NCBI RefSeq assembly: GCF_001039355.2
Contig: NW_019775399.1
Span: forward strand, 374,515-438,514
Length of the DNA stretch: 64,000 nt
Reading direction: 5' to 3'
Origin: Lingula anatina
Lineage: Eukaryota > Brachiopoda > Lingulata > Lingulida > Lingulidae
Shown in pieces: positions 62,001-64,000 of this stretch. The position numbers and the translations under genes are program-made. Each line of letters begins with the position of its first letter. Within the stretch, counting starts at the first letter, position 1. Under the pieces are notes generated by a model. The model had not been told where the DNA came from. It made no database searches and saw nothing but the letters and a program-made list of their open reading frames with translations.

Positions 62001-64000
62001 AATTCTTCCAGACTGGTTCTTAACTTGGATGTTTTATCACATAAGTGATATTCGACAGCACACAAAACCTCTTTCTTTCTGGCTTCCAACTCCTGCTCAT
62101 TGCTCAGACAATCTGCATGCGAACCTACAAGTAAGATGGTTGATTCTGGTGCTCTGCTGTAAATATTATCTATCCAGTTTGTGACTGTGTCTTTATATTT
62201 CAAAGATACATCCTGGAGATTAAACACTATCAGCGTGAGTGCTTCCTTGGTTATGAAGAAATTGTGTGCAACTCTGTAGACTTCATGGCCACCAAAATCG
62301 TTAATGTTCAGGAAAACATCTTCCTTTGGTGACCATGGAATCTGCTCCATGACATGTGTTCTGTCTGCCAAAGTTGTTAAGAAGGGGCTACCGGATGTCA
62401 GAGTCTTCACTAAACTTGTCTTCCCTGCGCATGTTTCACCAAGGATATTCACCTGGAGTCTTAATGATCTTGTCGCTTTGGTTTTGATAAGATCATCAAA
62501 ATATCTAAAAATTGCTTCTTTCCCTCTATTTGCTACTTTCTGTGGTGGCTGTATTAATTTATTCCATACAAGGTCTAATATTTTCAGATTCTGAAGTTGT
62601 GTTATCTGAGGTGGCACTGTAGTGATGCTGTTGTCACTGAGATCAAGGTTTTCCAGTCTCACCAACTGACAAACTGGCAGTGGGAGATCTTCCAACATGT
62701 TTTTAGACAGGCCAAATTCTTTCAGATTTTTAAGTTGTACAATCTGAGGTGGCACTGTAGTGATGTGATTTCCTCCAAGTATGAGTGTCTCCAGTCTCAT
62801 CAACTCACAAACTGACAGCGGGAGTTCTTTCAACTTGTTATTAGACAGGTATAACCCCTTCAGATTCTTAAGTTGTGTAACCTGAGGTGGCACTGCAGTG
62901 ATGTGATTTCCTCCAAGTATGAGTGTCTCCAGTCTCACCAATTCACACACTGACAACGGGAGATCTTCCAACTTGTTATTAGACAGGTTAAATACCTTCA
63001 GATTCGTAGGTTTTGTTACCTGAGGTGGCACTGTAGAGATGTTGTTGCCTCTGAGGCCAAGTTTCTCCAGTCTCACCAACTCACACACTGGCAAAGGGAG
63101 TTCTTCCAACTTGGTATTAGACAGGTCAAATTGTTTCAGATCCTTAAGTTGTGTTATCTGAGGTGGCACTGTAGTGATGTTGTTGTCCTTCAGGACAAGT
63201 GTTTCCAGTTTCACCAACTCACACACTGACAATGGAAGATCTTCCAACTTGTTATTAGACAGGTCAAATACCTTCAGATTCTTTAGTTGTGTTACCTGAG
63301 GTGGCACTGTAGTGATGTGATTTCCTCCAAGTATGAGTGCCTCCAGTCTCACCAACTCACACACTGGAAACAGGAATTCTTCCAACTTGTTATTAGACAG
63401 GTTAAATATCTTCAGATTCTTCAGCTGAAATATGTCAGGTGGCACTGTAGTGATGTGGTTGTCCTTGAGGTCAAGTGCCTCCAGTCTCACCAACTCACAC
63501 ACTGGCAGCGGGAGATCTTCCAACTTGTTATTAGCCAGGTCACATATCTTCAGATTTTTCAGTTGTGTTATCTGAGGTGGCACTGTTGTAATGTTGTTGT
63601 CACTGAGAAAAAGTGTTTCCAGTCTCACCAACTCACACACTGGCAGCGGGAGATCTTCCAACTTGTTACCAGACAGGCTCAACCACTTTATATTCTTAAG
63701 TTGTGTTATCTCAGGTGGCACTGTAGCAATGTGGTTTTCCTTGAGGTCAAGTGCCTCCAGTCTCACTAACTCACACACTGACAGCGCAAGTTCTTCCAAC
63801 TTGGTATTAGACAGGTCAAATTGTTTCAGATGTTTCAGTTGTGTTATCTGAGGGGGCACTGTATTGATATTGTTGCCACTGAGGCCAAGTGCCTCCAGTC
63901 TCACCAACGCACACACGGGAAACAGGAATTCTTCCAACCTGTTATTAGACAGGTTAAATATCTTCAGATTCTTCAGCTGTGATATGTCAGGTGGCACTGG
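58256..64000 (-). CDS. LRR-Roc-COR-CARD-CARD protein (ROCO family), 5'-partial
   Basis: Three exons are visible: 64000-60736 (open at the window edge), 59010-58740 and 58505-58256 with TAG stop. Donor AAAG|GTAAAT in phase 1 joins acceptor TTTTCAAG|GA in frame (YPVTKG-KMTDLH), and the next junction is also in frame, so one protein is inferred. Counting from codon 63997: residues 2-461 are ten 46-residue double leucine-rich repeats, with a partial eleventh. A Roc GTPase follows, with P-loop GETCAGKT (520-527), switch motif DFGG (567-570) and GSHAD (625-629, the base-recognition site). A COR region lies at roughly 690-1000. The C-terminus carries two CARD-like helical domains: one in 59010-58740 (SKAGILAEEE, then AFYVFCGAL) and one in 58505-58256 (LLDRRVIS, then AFTEFGKAL). 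CARDs recruit caspase or kinase adaptors, so a role in cell-death or immune signalling is likely but inferred. The true start lies outside the window. Confidence 0.85.
59040..60475 (+). mobile_element. decayed non-LTR retrotransposon (reverse transcriptase fragment)
   Basis: It lies in the intron between the COR and CARD exons, antisense to the gene. The frame to 59977 shows classic non-LTR reverse transcriptase blocks: LLDLSAAFDTVNH, then GVPQGSVLGPL, then a catalytic box read as ICDDTQIF where the family usually has YADDTQLY, then SKLKIN and the LGVFLD block. After the stop following LYWLPL, the usual C-terminal block (hgLAP.YI.ELv, LRS, WN.LP) continues in shifted, stop-broken frames to about 60290, interrupted by an ATTT/poly(T) insertion at 59999-60031. 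The 3' end is an ATT microsatellite, as in CR1/L2-like elements. The N-terminal endonuclease is absent: 5' truncated and dead. Confidence 0.85.
60432..60712. repeat. exact 140-bp direct duplication around an N, probable assembly artefact
   Basis: 60432-60571 and 60573-60712 are identical over 140 bases, including the ATT repeat length, with the single unresolved base 60572 between them. Exact identity meeting at an N is what an unmerged contig overlap produces. Confidence 0.85.
62560..64000 (-). repeat. 138-bp coding tandem repeat (leucine-rich repeats)
   Basis: More than ten head-to-tail copies of a 138-base unit, each coding two LRRs (consensus PP-Q-I-T-Q-L-K-N-L-K, then L-S-N-N-K-L-E-D-L-P, then V-C-E-L-V-R-L-E). 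Copies are strongly similar at DNA level and continue past the window edge. Antisense frames repeating CYLRWHCSD are shadows of this array. Confidence 0.95.

Noticed and set aside
62597-63851. Plus-strand open frames with repeating MCYLRWHCSD motifs
   Set aside because: They are antisense shadows of the LRR array on the minus strand; periodicity and length follow from the 138-base coding repeat.
63286-64000. Tandem repeats that might suggest a CRISPR-like array
   Set aside because: The 138-base units are contiguous and code leucine-rich repeats; there are no unique spacers.
1-64000. tRNA or rRNA genes
   Set aside because: The few ttcga words, such as those at 35614 and 37472, lack a cloverleaf or A-box context.

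Overview
This is a 64-kb piece of an animal nuclear genome, probably from a marine invertebrate bilaterian; the species cannot be fixed from the sequence. It is AT-rich, its genes are split by GT-AG introns, and its introns carry dinucleotide microsatellites and short inverted-repeat DNA transposons. There are single unresolved bases (6297, 54446, 60572) and one N gap (49391-49475), so this is draft assembly.

Three multi-exon genes account for most of the window. (1) On the minus strand, from about 46.1 kb down to about 3.2 kb, lies a PP2A regulatory subunit B'' gene (PPP2R3 family). I traced 13 coding exons whose phases agree, giving 611 codons, plus a likely 5' UTR exon in a CpG/ETS/NRF-1-type promoter near 46.05 kb. 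A candidate alternative first exon lies at 16.8-17.1 kb. An unrecognised intronless ORF (7673-8062), with CCAAT and TATA-like boxes upstream, is nested in one of its introns. (2) On the plus strand, 46.9-55.1 kb, lies a complete cytosolic aldehyde dehydrogenase of the ALDH1/ALDH2 class: 14 coding exons, 494 codons, all catalytic residues present. It is head-to-head with PPP2R3. (3) On the minus strand, from beyond the right edge down to 57.9 kb, lies the 3' part of a ROCO-type gene: at least ten 46-residue double leucine-rich repeats, a Roc GTPase and a COR domain, then, by phase-compatible splicing, two C-terminal CARD-like domains. The intron before the CARD exons holds a decayed non-LTR retrotransposon. 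ALDH1 and this gene converge.

The introns, mainly the 23.7-kb and 10.7-kb introns of PPP2R3, hold several miniature inverted-repeat families. One has ends CAGGCCCGTAGCCAG, four clear copies and 5-bp target duplications. A second has 15-bp terminal repeats around a tggccgaccca core. A third has gatcgatccaact arms, and there is a single element with CAGGGGCGGAT ends. No tRNA, rRNA or CRISPR array was seen.

The genes do not form a pathway: PPP2R3 targets a phosphatase, ALDH1 oxidises aldehydes, and the ROCO-CARD protein looks like an innate-immune or cell-death signalling protein. The most unusual content is that LRR-Roc-COR-CARD-CARD architecture with its homogenised 138-bp LRR repeat.
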